From assembly GCF_010111755.1 (NCBI RefSeq), contig NC_088959.1, positions 558,001 to 622,000 on the forward strand: DNA of 64,000 bases, given 5' to 3'. A program made the position numbers and the translations under genes. The notes beneath the pieces are model-generated. The model made no database searches and was not told the DNA's origin. It was given only the letters and a program-made list of their open reading frames with translations. Shown here piece after piece: positions 63,219-64,000 of the stretch (its first letter is position 1; every line of letters begins with the position of its first letter). The DNA is from Nakaseomyces glabratus. Its lineage: Eukaryota; Ascomycota; Saccharomycetes; Saccharomycetales; Saccharomycetaceae.

Positions 63219-63914
63219 TGCTCTGTTATAAAGCTTGTGCTTGTGCTTGTGCTTGTGCTTGTGCTAATGCTAATGCTAATGCTTGTGCTCGTGCTTGTGG
63301 GTTTTGGCGGCTACGAGAAGTTGGGAGATCTGTGATTCGCAAGGCCTTATATACCCGGGGTGGCAGTCCCTGTCAAGGAAAAAAATTTTCCCGCCCTAGT
63401 ACCTGCCGCAGGCGGGCGCAAAACACCACACAAAAGGTACAGCGTTCCCCTACGTCAATCCCGGGGCAAAGAAACCCTCCACTAACAAACCCCCGCACAG
63501 AACAAAAGACTGTGTCAAAGAGTACAGTGCCGAGACGAGTTACGACTGCACTTAGAAACCCCCGCGCGCGCAAAAAGCGTTTTGACTTCATCCCGACTAC
63601 TCGGCAACCCGACTGCCCCCCTGGCGACTAAGAAATCGAGAAAGAAAAGACGCTGAATAAACACTGCGGGGGGGGGGAGCCGGGAGGGCCGGAAGGGCCG
63701 GGGGCGCCGGTGGGTTCTCTGATATGATTGGTTCGTTTTAAGTGTTACAACGTGATTATTGTGAGTACGTTGTGAGTGAGGTTTGGATGGGAGGGATAAT
63801 GGGCTTCGCAAAGCGTAGGGTGATGATATATAGGGTTCTGTAGTTACAATTGGTGACTGGGCTTGGGAGGGATAAGAAGTTACAAATGAATGTAGAGAAG
63901 GTAATTACATAAAG
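63219..63914. promoter_or_regulatory. divergent RPM2/VPS4 promoter region
   Basis: 0.7 kb between divergent genes. The part next to RPM2 is a hexamer repeat and then GC-rich sequence (63350-63720) with a run of 10 G at 63668-63677 and GGGCCGG-type repeats; the part next to VPS4 is AT-rich with GGGAGGGATAA repeated near 63789-63799 and 63866-63876. In S. cerevisiae these two genes are on different chromosomes. Confidence 0.6.
63233..63298. repeat. hexamer tandem repeat (GCTTGT)n in the RPM2 leader
   Basis: Eleven consecutive 6-bp units: five GCTTGT, three GCTAAT, then GCTTGT, GCTCGT, GCTTGT. It begins 15 nt upstream of the RPM2 ATG, so on the RPM2 sense strand the mRNA leader would contain ACAAGC/ATTAGC repeats free of ATG. 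Confidence 0.95.
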
Positions 63915-64000
63915 ATGAGTACTGGTGACTTTCTGAGCAAAGGGATTGATCTGGTGCAGAAGGCGATTGAGTATGATACTGCTACGCAGTACGAGGAGGC
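63915..64000 (+). CDS. VPS4: AAA ATPase Vps4, N-terminal fragment (cut by window edge)
   Basis: Only the first 28 codons are inside the window. They read [20 protein letters not shown] then DTATQYEE, a near-exact match to the start of Vps4, the AAA ATPase that disassembles ESCRT-III at endosomes, the nuclear envelope and budding sites. The visible part is the first helix of the MIT domain, which binds the MIM motifs of ESCRT-III tails. The ATG at 63915 is at the right place for the family. The frame is open to the edge; the rest of the gene lies to the right. Confidence 0.93.
   Translation, partial: MSTGDFLSKGIDLVQKAIEYDTATQYEE

Overview
This is a stretch of budding-yeast nuclear DNA (Saccharomycetaceae, post-whole-genome-duplication type). 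I recognise 24 protein-coding genes, the last cut by the right edge, each with one-to-one similarity to a Saccharomyces cerevisiae protein. None needs an intron. Long intergenic regions with runs of 7-13 G or C, plus a cluster of three PIR cell-wall genes next to INO1/VPS35/FBP26/SSY5/FAR1, point to the Nakaseomyces/Candida glabrata group, most likely N. glabratus chromosome I. The species call rests on memory of gene order and was not checked.

Layout. 1-2.5 kb: gene-free DNA, then glycerol-3-phosphatase GPP1 (-). 3.8-46.5 kb: a long block collinear with the S. cerevisiae chromosome X left arm (YJL141-YJL166): YAK1, TIM17, ROQ1, SFH5, IDS2, MRX5 (YJL147C), RPA34, DAS1, INO1, VPS35, FBP26, SSY5, FAR1, a CIS3-like PIR gene, two nearly identical divergent PIR genes, JJJ2, HAL5 and QCR8. 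SNA3, FMP33, YJL163C and TPK1, which lie inside this interval in S. cerevisiae, are absent. 48.1-58.6 kb: a second block from elsewhere on the same ancestral arm (YJL207-YJL210): PEX2, CBP1, NUC1, LAA1. 59.6-64 kb: RPM2 (YML091C) and the start of VPS4 (YPR173C), which come from other chromosomes in S. cerevisiae. Likely rearrangement joints therefore lie at about 47.3-48.1, 58.6-59.6 and 63.2-63.9 kb.

Genes are individually transcribed. Themes: osmolyte and inositol synthesis (GPP1, INO1), cell wall (three PIR proteins), mitochondria (TIM17, MRX5, QCR8, CBP1, NUC1, RPM2), endosomal and clathrin traffic (VPS35, LAA1, VPS4), nutrient and pheromone signalling (YAK1, SSY5, FAR1, HAL5), ubiquitin targeting (ROQ1, DAS1), RNA polymerase I (RPA34), peroxisomes (PEX2).

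There is no phage, CRISPR, transposon or tRNA that I can support, and no obvious new multi-gene system. The observations most worth following are: the C-terminal half of Ids2 reads like a glycogenin-type GT8 glycosyltransferase that has lost its DxD motif; the near-identical inverted PIR pair with a motif-rich shared promoter; a 16-bp palindrome carrying two inositol-response elements in the INO1 promoter; an inverted pair of PAC elements upstream of JJJ2; a 15-bp hairpin upstream of the CIS3-like gene; and a conserved candidate N-degron arginine in Roq1.
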